IMG/VR virus record: IMGVR_UViG_3300023174_006034
Coordinates: 1-30,014 of that record
Reading direction: 5' to 3' (one strand)
DNA from: a virus
Length of the DNA: 30,014 nucleotides
In this document: positions 14,221 to 21,646 of the stretch, one piece after another
How the letters are laid out: each line of letters starts with the position of its first letter
How positions within the stretch are numbered: position 1 is the first letter of the stretch
Notes under the pieces: model-generated
Told to the model about the DNA's origin: nothing
Databases searched by the model: none
What the model saw: only the letters and a program-made list of their open reading frames with translations
Program-made: the position numbers and the translations under genes

Positions 14221-14389
14221 TAGTTAGTTCCTCAATAAAAATATATGCTAGATCTTCATTATAAAAGATTTTAAAAAAATATGCAAGTGTTAACGGGTTA
14301 TAAAAAAACACTATTATCTGGTCATCGAAGACGCTGGCTTGAATATACCAGTCGTTTTTCCTAACAGGTAATAGTGATAGTATATTCAT
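14213..14389 (-). CDS. Putative 58-residue small protein
   Basis: ATG 14389 to TAA 14213-14215, starting MNILSLLPVRKNDWYIQASV and ending FIEELTND. AAAAGGG precedes the start. It begins within an ATGA overlap with the micro-ORF upstream and overlaps the start of the next gene by 8 bases, which supports translation. A promoter for the next gene lies inside it. Mixed hydrophobic and acidic composition; no family recognised with certainty. Confidence 0.5.
   Translation of the reverse strand: MNILSLLPVRKNDWYIQASVFDDQIIVFFYNPLTLAYFFKIFYNEDLAYIFIEELTND
14258..14286 (-). promoter_or_regulatory. Sigma70-type promoter for Sm-like gene
   Basis: Minus strand: -35 TTGCAT (14281-14286), 17-base spacer, perfect -10 TATAAT (14258-14263). 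It lies inside the putative 58-residue gene; the predicted start is near 14251, about 30 bases before the Sm-like gene. Confidence 0.6.
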
Positions 14390-14469
14390 GACCCTTTTGG
14401 ATGTCTCACTCGACCTTTTCGTATTGCATTTCTAACTTCGTACATTATATTTAGTATTTTTTTTAACAT
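14386..14469 (-). CDS. Putative 27-residue basic peptide
   Basis: ATG 14469, with AAGGA 6 bases ahead, to TGA 14386. The product starts MLKKILNIMYEVRNAIRKGR and is strongly basic. Its stop overlaps the next start (ATGA). The strong ribosome site and coupling support translation, but its size makes this a candidate only; it may be a leader peptide. Confidence 0.45.
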   Translation of the reverse strand: MLKKILNIMYEVRNAIRKGRVRHPKGS

Positions 14470-14494
14470 ATTTTTCCTTGGCTTATGTATAAAT

Positions 14495-14516
14495 TAAAAA
14501 AGCCCCCGAAGGGGCT
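14495..14516 (-). terminator. Rho-independent terminator after Hsp20
   Basis: On the minus strand, AGCCCC / GGGGCT pair around a TTCG loop, followed directly by a run of six T. It lies 6 bases beyond the Hsp20 stop. Confidence 0.85.
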
Positions 14517-14521
14517 TAGTA

Positions 14522-15031
14522 TTACAGGTTGCGATCTAGTGGATCTTCTGTAAGTAGTTGAGGTTTAGTTTTTTTAGGTTTGTCTTCAGAAGTATCTTTA
14601 ACTTCGATCTTTTTTGGCTTTTTATGCTCAGGAATAATACGCTCTAAAAATACTTTAAGCATACCATTCAACATTTCAGCATTTTGAACTTCGATTTGAT
14701 CGTCGAGTGCAAAAGTACGAGTGAAAGCCCGATTAGCAATCCCTTTAAATAGGAAATTTTCCTCAGCTTCATTTGACTGAACATTACCCTTAATCAACAT
14801 CTTACCATCAGCAAGTTCGATCTCGATATCTTGCTTGGCAAAACCAGCAACAGCTACTTCAACAACGTAAGTATTATCGCCTGTCTTTTTAATGTTGTAT
14901 GGGGGGTAGTTAGGAATGTTTTTTGTCATGTCGTCATGCATTTTAGCAAGACGGGTGAACTGATCATCAAAACCAACAAAGAATTTATCGTAATCCTTGA
15001 AACCTGGACCAAATACAGATAAATGTGTCAT
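14522..15031 (-). CDS. Small heat-shock protein Hsp20
   Basis: A 169-residue alpha-crystallin-type chaperone that holds unfolding proteins. The N-terminal arm (MTHLSVFGPGFKDYDKFFVG) is followed by the crystallin domain (about residues 45-140): YPPYNIKK, VVEVAVAGFAKQDIEIELADG, the FLFKGIANRAFTRTFALDD stretch, and the closing NGMLKVFLERIIPE, where the usual G-x-L motif lies. The C-terminal tail is Lys/Pro-rich. ATG 15031 is chosen over an upstream in-frame codon because GGGAG sits 7 bases before it. Hsp20 is common in marine T4-like phages. It shares a transcript with the upstream 73-residue gene and ends at a terminator. Confidence 0.93.
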   Translation of the reverse strand: MTHLSVFGPGFKDYDKFFVGFDDQFTRLAKMHDDMTKNIPNYPPYNIKKTGDNTYVVEVAVAGFAKQDIEIELADGKMLIKGNVQSNEAEENFLFKGIANRAFTRTFALDDQIEVQNAEMLNGMLKVFLERIIPEHKKPKKIEVKDTSEDKPKKTKPQLLTEDPLDRNL

Positions 15032-15032
15032 A

Positions 15033-15254
15033 TTAAGCTCCCTTTTTTGTAATACCAGTAATTGTATTTGCAAATGTTTGAGCTGTTAGTGTTATTACAT
15101 CACTAGCAGATTTAGCAATTTGCTTTGTAAAGACACGCTGTGCCTCAACAAAATCAACTAAAGGTTTTTTAAGGGAATCTTCCTGTACGGTTTGTTTGAG
15201 GAAGGTGATTTTGGCGTCTTGAATTGAATCGATAGCCATGTTTGCGTAAAACAT
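15033..15254 (-). CDS. Small phasin-like helical protein
   Basis: A 73-residue protein, MFYANMAIDSIQDAKITFLK onward, predicted to be almost entirely amphipathic helix. The middle FVEAQRVFTKQIAKSASDVI resembles the short helical repeats of phasins, proteins that coat polymer granules, but the match is only a pattern. AGGAG lies 7 bases before ATG 15254. It is the first gene behind the structured leader and late promoter, 1 base before hsp20. Similar small helical proteins near Hsp20 are seen in T4-like marine phages. Confidence 0.6.
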   Translation of the reverse strand: MFYANMAIDSIQDAKITFLKQTVQEDSLKKPLVDFVEAQRVFTKQIAKSASDVITLTAQTFANTITGITKKGA

Positions 15255-15286
15255 ATAGTTTCTCCTATTAAGCGAGTTTAAAATTT

Positions 15287-15378
15287 GATACCCCGAAGGC
15301 GTATCATTAATCCAGCTTACCGACTACTGGGGTGCCTTATCGTTGCACCGGCTTTAGACGCTCCTAAGGTAGAAGAGC
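15287..15378 (-). ncRNA. Structured 5' leader upstream of phasin-like/Hsp20 genes
   Basis: The 164-base gap 15255-15418 has no gene but contains three inverted repeats. One is a GATAC/GTATC hairpin capped by a UUCG tetraloop with a bulged G (15287-15305). The others are a GGTGC/GCACC hairpin (15331-15349) and a GCTC/GAGC pairing (15360-15378). It lies directly downstream of a late promoter and has higher GC than its surroundings. A candidate cis-acting RNA; no known riboswitch recognised. Confidence 0.4.
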
Positions 15379-15407
15379 CTGTAACGTTCCCATCCCGGGG
15401 ATATTAT

Positions 15408-15415
15408 TATTTATA
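15408..15415 (-). promoter_or_regulatory. T4-type late promoter before phasin-like/Hsp20 genes
   Basis: Exact TATAAATA on the minus strand. Transcription is expected to begin near 15402, giving a structured leader of about 148 bases before the 73-residue gene. Three bases of gap separate it from the regA stop. Confidence 0.65.
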
Positions 15416-15418
15416 CGA

Positions 15419-15853
15419 TTAATCGTTAGAATCTATTCTTTTTTTACTACCAATATTATACTTGGTTTGTAAATCCCATTCGTGCTTGTCTTTGTAAGCA
15501 ATTACTTTAATCTGCGATAGAGGTGCAAGATCAGTAAATTTAGTAGGATCTATAATTTTTACAAGTTCCCAATCAGATAAGAGCTTGGCAATTGTATTTC
15601 TACGTTCTAGATCGTTATCTGTTAAGTCGGTCTGCTTTCCATCTAAGGCAAAGAGTTCCTTGAAGTGAACGATATAGTATTTTCCTTGTTTATGTAAAAT
15701 ATGGCAAGATTGAAAAAGAATCTTATCTTTTCTTGAGGCAACACCAATTCTGGTTAACGTTTCTCTTACCTTAAGAAAATCATCTGGTTGAACAAGTAGG
15801 ACTTCTAGGGGCGCATATCCAGGTAAGTCAATCTTGAAGTACTCGTTTGACAT
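15419..15853 (-). CDS. regA: RegA translational repressor
   Basis: A 144-residue homologue of T4 RegA, which binds early mRNAs at ribosome sites and represses their translation. The segments PDDFLKVRETLTRIGVASRK, QSCHILHKQGKYYIVHFKE and DKHEWDLQTKYNIG match T4 RegA closely. ATG 15853 is preferred over an upstream GTG; AAGGTGG lies before it. The start overlaps the end of gp62 by 26 bases. The order regA-62-44-45 is as in T4. Confidence 0.94.
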   Translation of the reverse strand: MSNEYFKIDLPGYAPLEVLLVQPDDFLKVRETLTRIGVASRKDKILFQSCHILHKQGKYYIVHFKELFALDGKQTDLTDNDLERRNTIAKLLSDWELVKIIDPTKFTDLAPLSQIKVIAYKDKHEWDLQTKYNIGSKKRIDSND

Positions 15854-16283
15854 TATTAATTCCACCTTTTTCTAATTTTTGTTTTATCAGGTCAATCCAA
15901 GATTGATCTAGAAGGGGAAGTACTTGGCGCGCCTTTTCTGTGCTATAACCATAGTATTGTTTTATTACTTCTATCGATTCAATCTTTTCAGCTTTGATCC
16001 ACTTGTTATAGCGTTTCTTGGGCCTAATATTATTTATTAGAAAGTGGAACTGGAGTTTCTTATCGAGATGAGGTCTAGAATTCATTTCATTTGCCTGGAT
16101 TACGGTATCAGCGCCGTACGAAAGTCCTTTATTTACAATGTATGGAGCATATTGTTTTTCAGCCCAATCATCTACCATAAGATCATTCTTATTATAGGTA
16201 ATCGCATTAATAAATTCAAAAGGTGAGATAGCAGGTGCCTTATACGGTTCAATAACTATCTCTACTTTAGGTTCTCCAAACAT
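15828..16283 (-). CDS. 62: Clamp loader small subunit gp62
   Basis: A 151-residue subunit that joins four gp44 copies to load the gp45 clamp. It matches the marine T4-like gp62 pattern: FEFINAITYNKNDLMVDD, YIVNKGLSYGADTVIQANEM, HLDKKLQFHFLINNIRPKKRY, NKWIKAEK and YYGYSTEKARQVL. Shorter than T4 gp62 (187). The start overlaps the upstream stop (TGATG). Position between regA and gp44 agrees. Confidence 0.9.
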   Translation of the reverse strand: MFGEPKVEIVIEPYKAPAISPFEFINAITYNKNDLMVDDWAEKQYAPYIVNKGLSYGADTVIQANEMNSRPHLDKKLQFHFLINNIRPKKRYNKWIKAEKIESIEVIKQYYGYSTEKARQVLPLLDQSWIDLIKQKLEKGGINNVKRVLQD

Positions 16284-16570
16284 CAGAACACCATCCGAAT
16301 TAAACCAATTGTATCGATTGTAGTGAGCAGGATGTAGTTAGCCAGCATGCCAAATGATTTCCTAGTATAACTAGCCCAAGCATACATAGCACAGCCGCTA
16401 ATCCAGACAGGATATAGAATAAGTAAAGGAGGGTTAGGAACTGTGGCGGCCATGGTAATTGAGCAACCGATACTAACAGCCCAAGCGAGCAACTCAACAC
16501 AAAAACGCAAAGGATAAGTTCTGTAATCATCGTGAATCCAATCAAATGTAGGTTTTAATAGTTCATTCAT
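16283..16570 (-). CDS. Integral membrane protein in clamp-loader operon
   Basis: A 95-residue protein starting MNELLKPTFDWIHDDYRTYP, with about three hydrophobic segments (residues about 27-42, 46-66 and 74-93). It contains PNPPLLILYPVWISGCAMYAW and RKSFGMLANY. ATG 16570 is fixed by a 4-base ATGA overlap with the upstream small gene. It lies between gp44 and gp62, an odd place for a membrane protein. I recall similar proteins in marine T4-like phages, function unknown. No transporter motif seen. Confidence 0.75.
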   Translation of the reverse strand: MNELLKPTFDWIHDDYRTYPLRFCVELLAWAVSIGCSITMAATVPNPPLLILYPVWISGCAMYAWASYTRKSFGMLANYILLTTIDTIGLIRMVF

Positions 16571-16743
16571 AATACCCAATCTTCAGCAAAGTCTTCTGCC
16601 TTATCAAGTACGTCAAAAAAAGTTTCTTTTTCAGTTTCAAAATAACTATCTAGACAAACTACTCTGTAACCAGTTCCTCGGCCCAAGACCATTGCAACTT
16701 TTTGTCTGTCATTTGAATAATGTTCACTAATTAATGATGTCAT
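16567..16743 (-). CDS. Small protein downstream of gp44, 58 residues
   Basis: ATG 16743 overlaps the gp44 stop (ATGA), and its own stop overlaps the next start (ATGA), so it is translated as part of the chain. The product starts MTSLISEHYSNDRQKVAMVL, contains a beta-like GRGTGYRVVCLDSYFE and ends with an acidic helix (VLDKAEDFAEDWVL). It resembles short acidic proteins next to gp44 in other T4-like marine phages; function unknown. Confidence 0.7.
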   Translation of the reverse strand: MTSLISEHYSNDRQKVAMVLGRGTGYRVVCLDSYFETEKETFFDVLDKAEDFAEDWVL

Positions 16744-17672
16744 TTTAACTCCACAGATGCCATAATTTCAGTTAAGCATGCAACCAAGTTAATCTCTTGA
16801 TCAGCTACAAATGCGGACTTATACTGATAGTCAGCAATCGTTAGAACTAGTTGCGGTACTTGATTAGTTAACGGTACAAAGGTATCATAGATCTTACGGA
16901 ATAAGGATACAGGGTCATTATCTAAGTTATTAACAACCCATGCACGCATCTTCTTCCAGTCTTTTTCTTTAATAGCATCAACCAGCTCTTTCATATTAGC
17001 TTCACTGACACTAACTAAGATACCTTCATCAATAGAACCGGATTGAGAATAACGCTGAAGCTCATTTAACGTTCTACGAAAGTCAGGGAAGTACTTTTGA
17101 ACAATCTTAACAATAACTTTTTGATCAAACGGTATAGTTTCTTGCTCAAGTATACTGCACACCCGTTTAAAGAAGTTAGCAGCAATAGCTGGTTTATCCG
17201 CATTAGGAATCTTAAACTCAATTACAGCACACCTGGAATGCAAGGGCGGGATAATTCGGTTCTTAAAATTACAAGTTAGAATAAAGCGACAATTGCTTGC
17301 AAACTCTTCGATAAAACCACGTAATGCAGGCTGGGTAGAGTTAGGGTTTAAGTAATCAGCTTCGTCAAGGATAACCACCTTAGTGTTACCACTAAAAGAG
17401 ACCGTGGAGGCAAATTGCTTAATTTTAGTGCGCAATACATCAATGCCTGACTCTTCTGATCCGTTAATAATCATATAGTCAGTTTGAAGCTCCTCACACA
17501 GGGCTCTTGCTACTGTAGTCTTCCCCGTACCTGCGGAACCACATAACAACATATTCTGAATCTCACCTTTAGCAACCATCTGCTTAAAGTACTCTTTCTG
17601 AGACTCAGGTAAGATACAATCGTCAATTTTCCTAGGGCGATATTTTTCAACCCAGATAAAATGCTCACTCAT
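16740..17672 (-). CDS. 44: Clamp loader ATPase gp44
   Basis: A 310-residue AAA+ ATPase that opens and loads the sliding clamp. N-terminal WVEKYRPRKIDDCILP is the classic clamp-loader start. Walker A GSAGTGKT is at residues 45-52, Walker B ILDEADYL at 101-108, sensor 1 FILTCNF, and the SRC arginine finger is at 146-148. The C-terminal collar follows. GAGGG lies before ATG 17672, 9 bases after the gp45 stop. Confidence 0.96.
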   Translation of the reverse strand: MSEHFIWVEKYRPRKIDDCILPESQKEYFKQMVAKGEIQNMLLCGSAGTGKTTVARALCEELQTDYMIINGSEESGIDVLRTKIKQFASTVSFSGNTKVVILDEADYLNPNSTQPALRGFIEEFASNCRFILTCNFKNRIIPPLHSRCAVIEFKIPNADKPAIAANFFKRVCSILEQETIPFDQKVIVKIVQKYFPDFRRTLNELQRYSQSGSIDEGILVSVSEANMKELVDAIKEKDWKKMRAWVVNNLDNDPVSLFRKIYDTFVPLTNQVPQLVLTIADYQYKSAFVADQEINLVACLTEIMASVELK

Positions 17673-17681
17673 ATGCTACCC

Positions 17682-18353
17682 TCAAACTACCGAACCAGGT
17701 TCTGCTGCAATCCAGTATTGTAATTGTCTAGATTCGTGTTTAAAGTGAAGGAACTTAGCTTTGCCATTAGGAGTCTTAGCAACCGTAATATCATATGCAT
17801 CAGGAATAACTTTTAAATTCTCAACTGCAATAAAGACATCAAAGTCATCAAAAGATGTACCTAGAGACTTCCTAAAGTTAGATGCAGTATCATTCTTACG
17901 ATCACTTACCGATAATACAACTGCTTGGCTCTTACAAGTAACAGATACAGTAGGGGCACCAGTAATAGCGGCCGCTTTCATAATCATCTGAATATCTTCA
18001 GCCGTTACTTTAAACTTATAAACATCGATATGCTCAATCTCAGTAGTAGGAGCAGCAGTTACAATCTCAGGATTAGAATAGTAGTATTCAAACTTACCTG
18101 CCGGGCTCGTAATACCAATACACTTATCACCGAATTCAATCTCTTGACTATCAGTCAACGTCCACATAGCCAGAAGAGAGTTTAAATCATAAATTGCAAA
18201 CTCTTTAGGTATAGTTTCTTTGATAGTAGCTTTAGCAAAGATGTTCTTAGCATTAGAGATAGTACTTACTGCATCCCCCTCCTTAAATACGATGTTCGTA
18301 TTAATAGATGCAAAGTTCTTTAGCAACGCAATAGTTTCACTTCCAATTTTCAT
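17682..18353 (-). CDS. 45: Sliding clamp gp45
   Basis: A 223-residue trimeric processivity clamp that holds gp43 on DNA and, in T4, activates late promoters through gp33/gp55. MKIGSETIALLKNFASINTN and FAIYDLNSLLAMWTLTD match the T4 gp45 N-terminal domain, and the two-domain clamp length agrees. GAGGAC lies 7 bases before ATG 18353. As the T4 late activator, it links replication to the TATAAATA promoters in this window. Confidence 0.93.
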   Translation of the reverse strand: MKIGSETIALLKNFASINTNIVFKEGDAVSTISNAKNIFAKATIKETIPKEFAIYDLNSLLAMWTLTDSQEIEFGDKCIGITSPAGKFEYYYSNPEIVTAAPTTEIEHIDVYKFKVTAEDIQMIMKAAAITGAPTVSVTCKSQAVVLSVSDRKNDTASNFRKSLGTSFDDFDVFIAVENLKVIPDAYDITVAKTPNGKAKFLHFKHESRQLQYWIAAEPGSVV

Positions 18354-18375
18354 AATGTAGTCCTCATAATTATAT

Positions 18376-18381
18376 ATTATA
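18376..18381 (-). promoter_or_regulatory. Possible -10 element for gp45
   Basis: Minus-strand TATAAT, about 23 bases before the gp45 ATG, between it and the sugar operon. No convincing -35 is seen, so it may need an activator (for example a MotA-like factor) or not be a promoter. Confidence 0.35.
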
Positions 18382-18384
18382 GTA

Positions 18385-19125
18385 TCATTTCCAGTTCAGT
18401 GCTACTTCTTTCGTTGGCATGGTACCGTTATACTTGTCGATACAGTACTGTCTTTCTTTTGTATCCAGTTCTTGAAACTTTGGATCCCGAAAGGCAGAGG
18501 AACCATGTTCTCTAAAGCAGACCAGCACGTCGTCAAGCTTAATTGGGTCACCGTGATAGTAATATGAGCGATAGAAATACTCACCATCTACAATCCAAAG
18601 CAGATCATCGTCCATCTCTAAAGCACAATTATTTCTTACTGCATAGTTAGAAGGATTACCAGTAGTATTATCTCCGTTAACGTATTTGTTCTCATACCAC
18701 GGTTGCCTAGTATCGAAGAACTCAGTTCGGTCTTCATTGCTATGAGTGAACCCGGATATAAACCATTTACCGTGGGGGTTGTTATCAAATGCATCTGCAA
18801 TTTTTTGTAATGCGCTTTGATCTACAAAGAAGTCATCCATGTAAAGTAATTTAATTATTTCCCCTGTCGCATACTTGACAGCATTGTTTACATTATTGGC
18901 AGCATTCTTTTTATTACTGGTATTTTTAATATACCTAATATCTAGAACGTGTGAAAATGTATCACAAATGGTTTTAAGGTTATCACCATCACTTTGATCT
19001 GAGATTACAACATCGAAATCTTTAAACGTCTGATACATTAGATGAGATAGATATTCTACTAAGAATCTCTCAGCAGTTTTATTTTTCATTGTGTATACTG
19101 GGCAACAAATAGATATTTTAGACAT
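18385..19125 (-). CDS. Family 2 glycosyltransferase
   Basis: A 246-residue GT-A enzyme, MSKISICCPVYTMKNKTAER onward. FKDFDVVISDQSDGD and the metal motif KLLYMDDFFVD at about residues 94-104 (a DD-type DxD) identify the fold; WIVDGEYFYRSYYY lies in the acceptor half. ATG 19125 is chosen over an upstream GTG. It overlaps the upstream gene by 8 bases. Last gene of the surface-sugar operon. Confidence 0.82.
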   Translation of the reverse strand: MSKISICCPVYTMKNKTAERFLVEYLSHLMYQTFKDFDVVISDQSDGDNLKTICDTFSHVLDIRYIKNTSNKKNAANNVNNAVKYATGEIIKLLYMDDFFVDQSALQKIADAFDNNPHGKWFISGFTHSNEDRTEFFDTRQPWYENKYVNGDNTTGNPSNYAVRNNCALEMDDDLLWIVDGEYFYRSYYYHGDPIKLDDVLVCFREHGSSAFRDPKFQELDTKERQYCIDKYNGTMPTKEVALNWK

Positions 19126-19558
19126 AGTCAACACACACCCCGTGAATACCTAATAGCTTATACTTTTCGAAATCTACATTTGGATAGAAATCTAGAAGAA
19201 CTTGATTATAAGAAAATACGTTTTGAGGCTTAGGGTAAGTCCAGACATTTCCTTGAGAAGTCAAAGTGTAGTCGTCTTTATCATGAAAGAAATAATTAAA
19301 ACCTCTGAACCTAAACAACTCTGTACTTGCTTGGAGGTTCTTACAATGGATCCACAATCTTGTCTTCATTGATACAAGATAGTCCATAGGGACAGGAAAT
19401 ACCGGTTCATCATGTCCAAGATAAAGATCATTATTATGAACCCAAAGATCAATTTCTATATCGTATCCTTGTTGAATACAATAATCGATTACTTCAGGTT
19501 TATTTTCATTATCTGGATCAGATCCAAACGTATTGCCGCGATGGCAAATTATTTTCAT
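19118..19558 (-). CDS. GDPD-like (glycerophosphodiesterase-type) protein
   Basis: A 146-residue protein with the start of the GDPD/PI-PLC TIM barrel: ICHRGNTFG (His-Arg), YDIEIDLWV (catalytic Glu/Asp pair) and LYLGHDEPVFPV (catalytic His). Typical GDPDs are 230-250 residues, so only about the first 60% of the barrel is present. Related short proteins sit in surface-sugar clusters, where they may act on phosphodiester-linked sugars. It lies 1 base from the SDR gene. Confidence 0.72.
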   Translation of the reverse strand: MKIICHRGNTFGSDPDNENKPEVIDYCIQQGYDIEIDLWVHNNDLYLGHDEPVFPVPMDYLVSMKTRLWIHCKNLQASTELFRFRGFNYFFHDKDDYTLTSQGNVWTYPKPQNVFSYNQVLLDFYPNVDFEKYKLLGIHGVCVDYV

Positions 19559-19559
19559 A

Positions 19560-20216
19560 TTAAATTATCTTCGGAGTACCTAGGGGTTGAACGTTAAGAT
19601 ATTTTTTCCAAGGTTGACCTTGATCTACACGCTTAAGTTTTCTAAATCCTCTCTTGCGTATAATTACATTATCACCTGGTTTATACTTTCCGTCAATACA
19701 TTCTTTAACAATTTCGGCAACCTGTAACGTCGATAATCTGGTTCGCTTATCTTCTCCGGGGAAATCGTTTTCTCTCATTTTAGTATCTACGCGCCCAGGG
19801 CTAATAGAGTAAGCATCGTAACCTTCAAACCCTAAAGACTGTACAAAAGAAATAACTCCAGACTTGGAGGCAGAGTAACCACTGTGCTCAGGTTTACCGT
19901 ACATACCGGCTACCGATGCAATAAAGATCATAGTTTTAACCCCAGAGTTAATTGATTCTCTAGCAACAATAAAGCTACCAACTAAATTAACATCAATTTC
20001 TTCTTTCCAGTAATCAATATTAGAATCTCTTACAACTTGAACATGAGAGATACCCGCGCAGTTAACAATTACATCAGGCTTGTATTTCTCTAACGTGTTA
20101 CGTACTTGTAAAGCATCTCTAACGTCACATTCTTCTTTTGGAATGTTTACAGTATCAGGGTAAAGTTGTTTAATACCTTCACCTATATCACTCTTACCAA
20201 AAATCAATACTTTCAT
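19560..20216 (-). CDS. Short-chain dehydrogenase/reductase
   Basis: A 218-residue SDR-family oxidoreductase. The N-terminal IFGKSDIGEGI is a divergent Rossmann loop; VNCAGISHV is the conserved NAG-type motif; the catalytic Ser lies in IFIASVAGMYG and the Tyr-Lys pair in GYSASKSG. YSISPGRVDTKM follows as in classical SDRs. Coupled (ATGA) to the nucleotidyltransferase, it may reduce or epimerise the sugar that enzyme activates (inference). Confidence 0.85.
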   Translation of the reverse strand: MKVLIFGKSDIGEGIKQLYPDTVNIPKEECDVRDALQVRNTLEKYKPDVIVNCAGISHVQVVRDSNIDYWKEEIDVNLVGSFIVARESINSGVKTMIFIASVAGMYGKPEHSGYSASKSGVISFVQSLGFEGYDAYSISPGRVDTKMRENDFPGEDKRTRLSTLQVAEIVKECIDGKYKPGDNVIIRKRGFRKLKRVDQGQPWKKYLNVQPLGTPKII

Positions 20217-20938
20217 AATACAACGTCTCCGTTTTCAACTTTATCTAAAAAGATTTCTAATTCATAAGGTGTACCAAGCATATGTTTTTTGTTAACATCG
20301 ACTTCGTATATCGAAACATTACCTTGCCCTGCAATCAACTCATTGTATGCAGGTGCAATATAAAACTCGTTATTAGTTCTAATATTTTTAGCAATCATCA
20401 TAATTACACTTTCAATATATTCATTACCATGTCGAAAGTAATAGATACCTGCGCAAGCTTTATCAGAAATAACTTTCTTTTCAGCTACTTCTATAACTTG
20501 ACCTTTTTTTACCTTAGCATAACTATGATGGGGGTTGGTTGAATTAAACACAACCAGTGAACCATCGCGGTCTTTAGAATGCTCTAAAAAACTATCAAAA
20601 TCCCATTCAAGATATTGATCACAGTTTGCAATAACTAACGGCTTAGAATTATTAATATAAGGTAGTGCCATTAACGTAGTACATGCAGCACCTTCAGTAA
20701 CAATATCCAAAGGAATGATTGTACCCTGTTGCTCAAGAAATTCATGAAGCCCGTTATCTAAATGATCTTTCAATGCAATAAAAATAAAATTACACTCACT
20801 GTGTTTAGACGTAAGCGAATCAATGACACGTTTAATCATTGGAACGCCAACTACGTCAATCATTGGTTTAGGCTTATCATAACCACTCTCAACAAATCGT
20901 TGACCTCTACCGGCCATTGGAATAACTATATTAATCAT
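20213..20938 (-). CDS. Sugar-phosphate nucleotidyltransferase
   Basis: A 241-residue NTP-transferase that activates a sugar phosphate with a nucleotide. The signature is IVIPMAGRGQRFVESGYDKPKPMIDVVG at the N-terminus (G-x-G-x-R and K-P). The metal-binding Asp is probably in VIANCDQYLEWD. The sugar is not determined; RmlA-like and mannose-type enzymes share this pattern. AAGGA lies 6 bases before ATG 20938. Confidence 0.87.
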   Translation of the reverse strand: MINIVIPMAGRGQRFVESGYDKPKPMIDVVGVPMIKRVIDSLTSKHSECNFIFIALKDHLDNGLHEFLEQQGTIIPLDIVTEGAACTTLMALPYINNSKPLVIANCDQYLEWDFDSFLEHSKDRDGSLVVFNSTNPHHSYAKVKKGQVIEVAEKKVISDKACAGIYYFRHGNEYIESVIMMIAKNIRTNNEFYIAPAYNELIAGQGNVSIYEVDVNKKHMLGTPYELEIFLDKVENGDVVL

Positions 20939-20949
20939 TTAAATCCTTA

Positions 20950-21618
20950 TTATGGAAATCTAGCTAAGATTTCTTCGTTAATTGGTATCTTACCACGTAA
21001 GCGGTCTGTGTAATCTCTTGTACAAATACTTGTTAACAGGTGACCGCTTAATTGAGGTTCCTCACTCATGAAGTGAATATTTTCTGCACCCATGATAGGT
21101 GCAAGAATAGAGTAAAAGTTATGCATGTGGTTAGGATCGAATTTAGCAAGCTCTGCAAATCCTTCTACCACTTGTTTATGAAGACGTTTCGGCCAGGCAT
21201 AAAAAGTATCACCTACAAATTGCTGACTTTCCCAATACCCGTTACCCTCACGAGAAACAAAATTAAATTTATCCCAGTCTATGTTAAAGTCTTTTAAAGG
21301 TTTGTTGTAATGAACATCAAACCTTGACATAATATAGAAATCAATACGCTCATCATCCCCTGTAAGCTTAACAGCAGCCGCACGAGTTGGGTTTTGCTTA
21401 CTACCTTCAAAAGGTATAGAAGCAAGTCTTTTAGGGTTAAGGAGTCTGGTAACTTCATCCATTCTATCATTATCATACGTTGCAACGTATTTGTAGACAG
21501 AGTGTTCTTCCCAAAGAGGTTGAATTAAGTTACGATCAATGTTAGGGAAACAATGATTAAAATCTCTTTCTGATTTATGACCGAATGATATACCTGCAAA
21601 AATTAATGCTATGTTCAT
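20950..21618 (-). CDS. Putative glycosyltransferase-like protein
   Basis: A 222-residue protein starting MNIALIFAGISFGHKSERDF. The centre has IDFYIMSRFDVHYNKPL, a possible nucleotide-sugar or metal site, and IPFEGSKQNPTRAAAV; the end is mixed alpha/beta. Proteins of this appearance occur in phage sugar clusters. ATG 21618 is chosen over an upstream GTG; AAGG lies before it, and a TATAAATA late promoter lies 20 bases upstream. Family uncertain. Confidence 0.6.
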   Translation of the reverse strand: MNIALIFAGISFGHKSERDFNHCFPNIDRNLIQPLWEEHSVYKYVATYDNDRMDEVTRLLNPKRLASIPFEGSKQNPTRAAAVKLTGDDERIDFYIMSRFDVHYNKPLKDFNIDWDKFNFVSREGNGYWESQQFVGDTFYAWPKRLHKQVVEGFAELAKFDPNHMHNFYSILAPIMGAENIHFMSEEPQLSGHLLTSICTRDYTDRLRGKIPINEEILARFP

Positions 21619-21638
21619 ATTCACCTTATATAATAGTT

Positions 21639-21646
21639 TATTTATA
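21639..21646 (-). promoter_or_regulatory. T4-type late promoter inside the sugar operon
   Basis: Exact TATAAATA on the minus strand in the 23-base gap before the gene at 20950-21618. The expected start near 21633 leaves a leader of about 15 bases that holds AAGG, so it could give a separate late transcript for the distal half of the operon. It lies at the end of the 21642 gene. Confidence 0.6.

Noticed and set aside
14487-14494. TATAAATT on the plus strand, near the late promoter consensus
   Set aside because: No rightward gene follows; it lies beside a leftward terminator.
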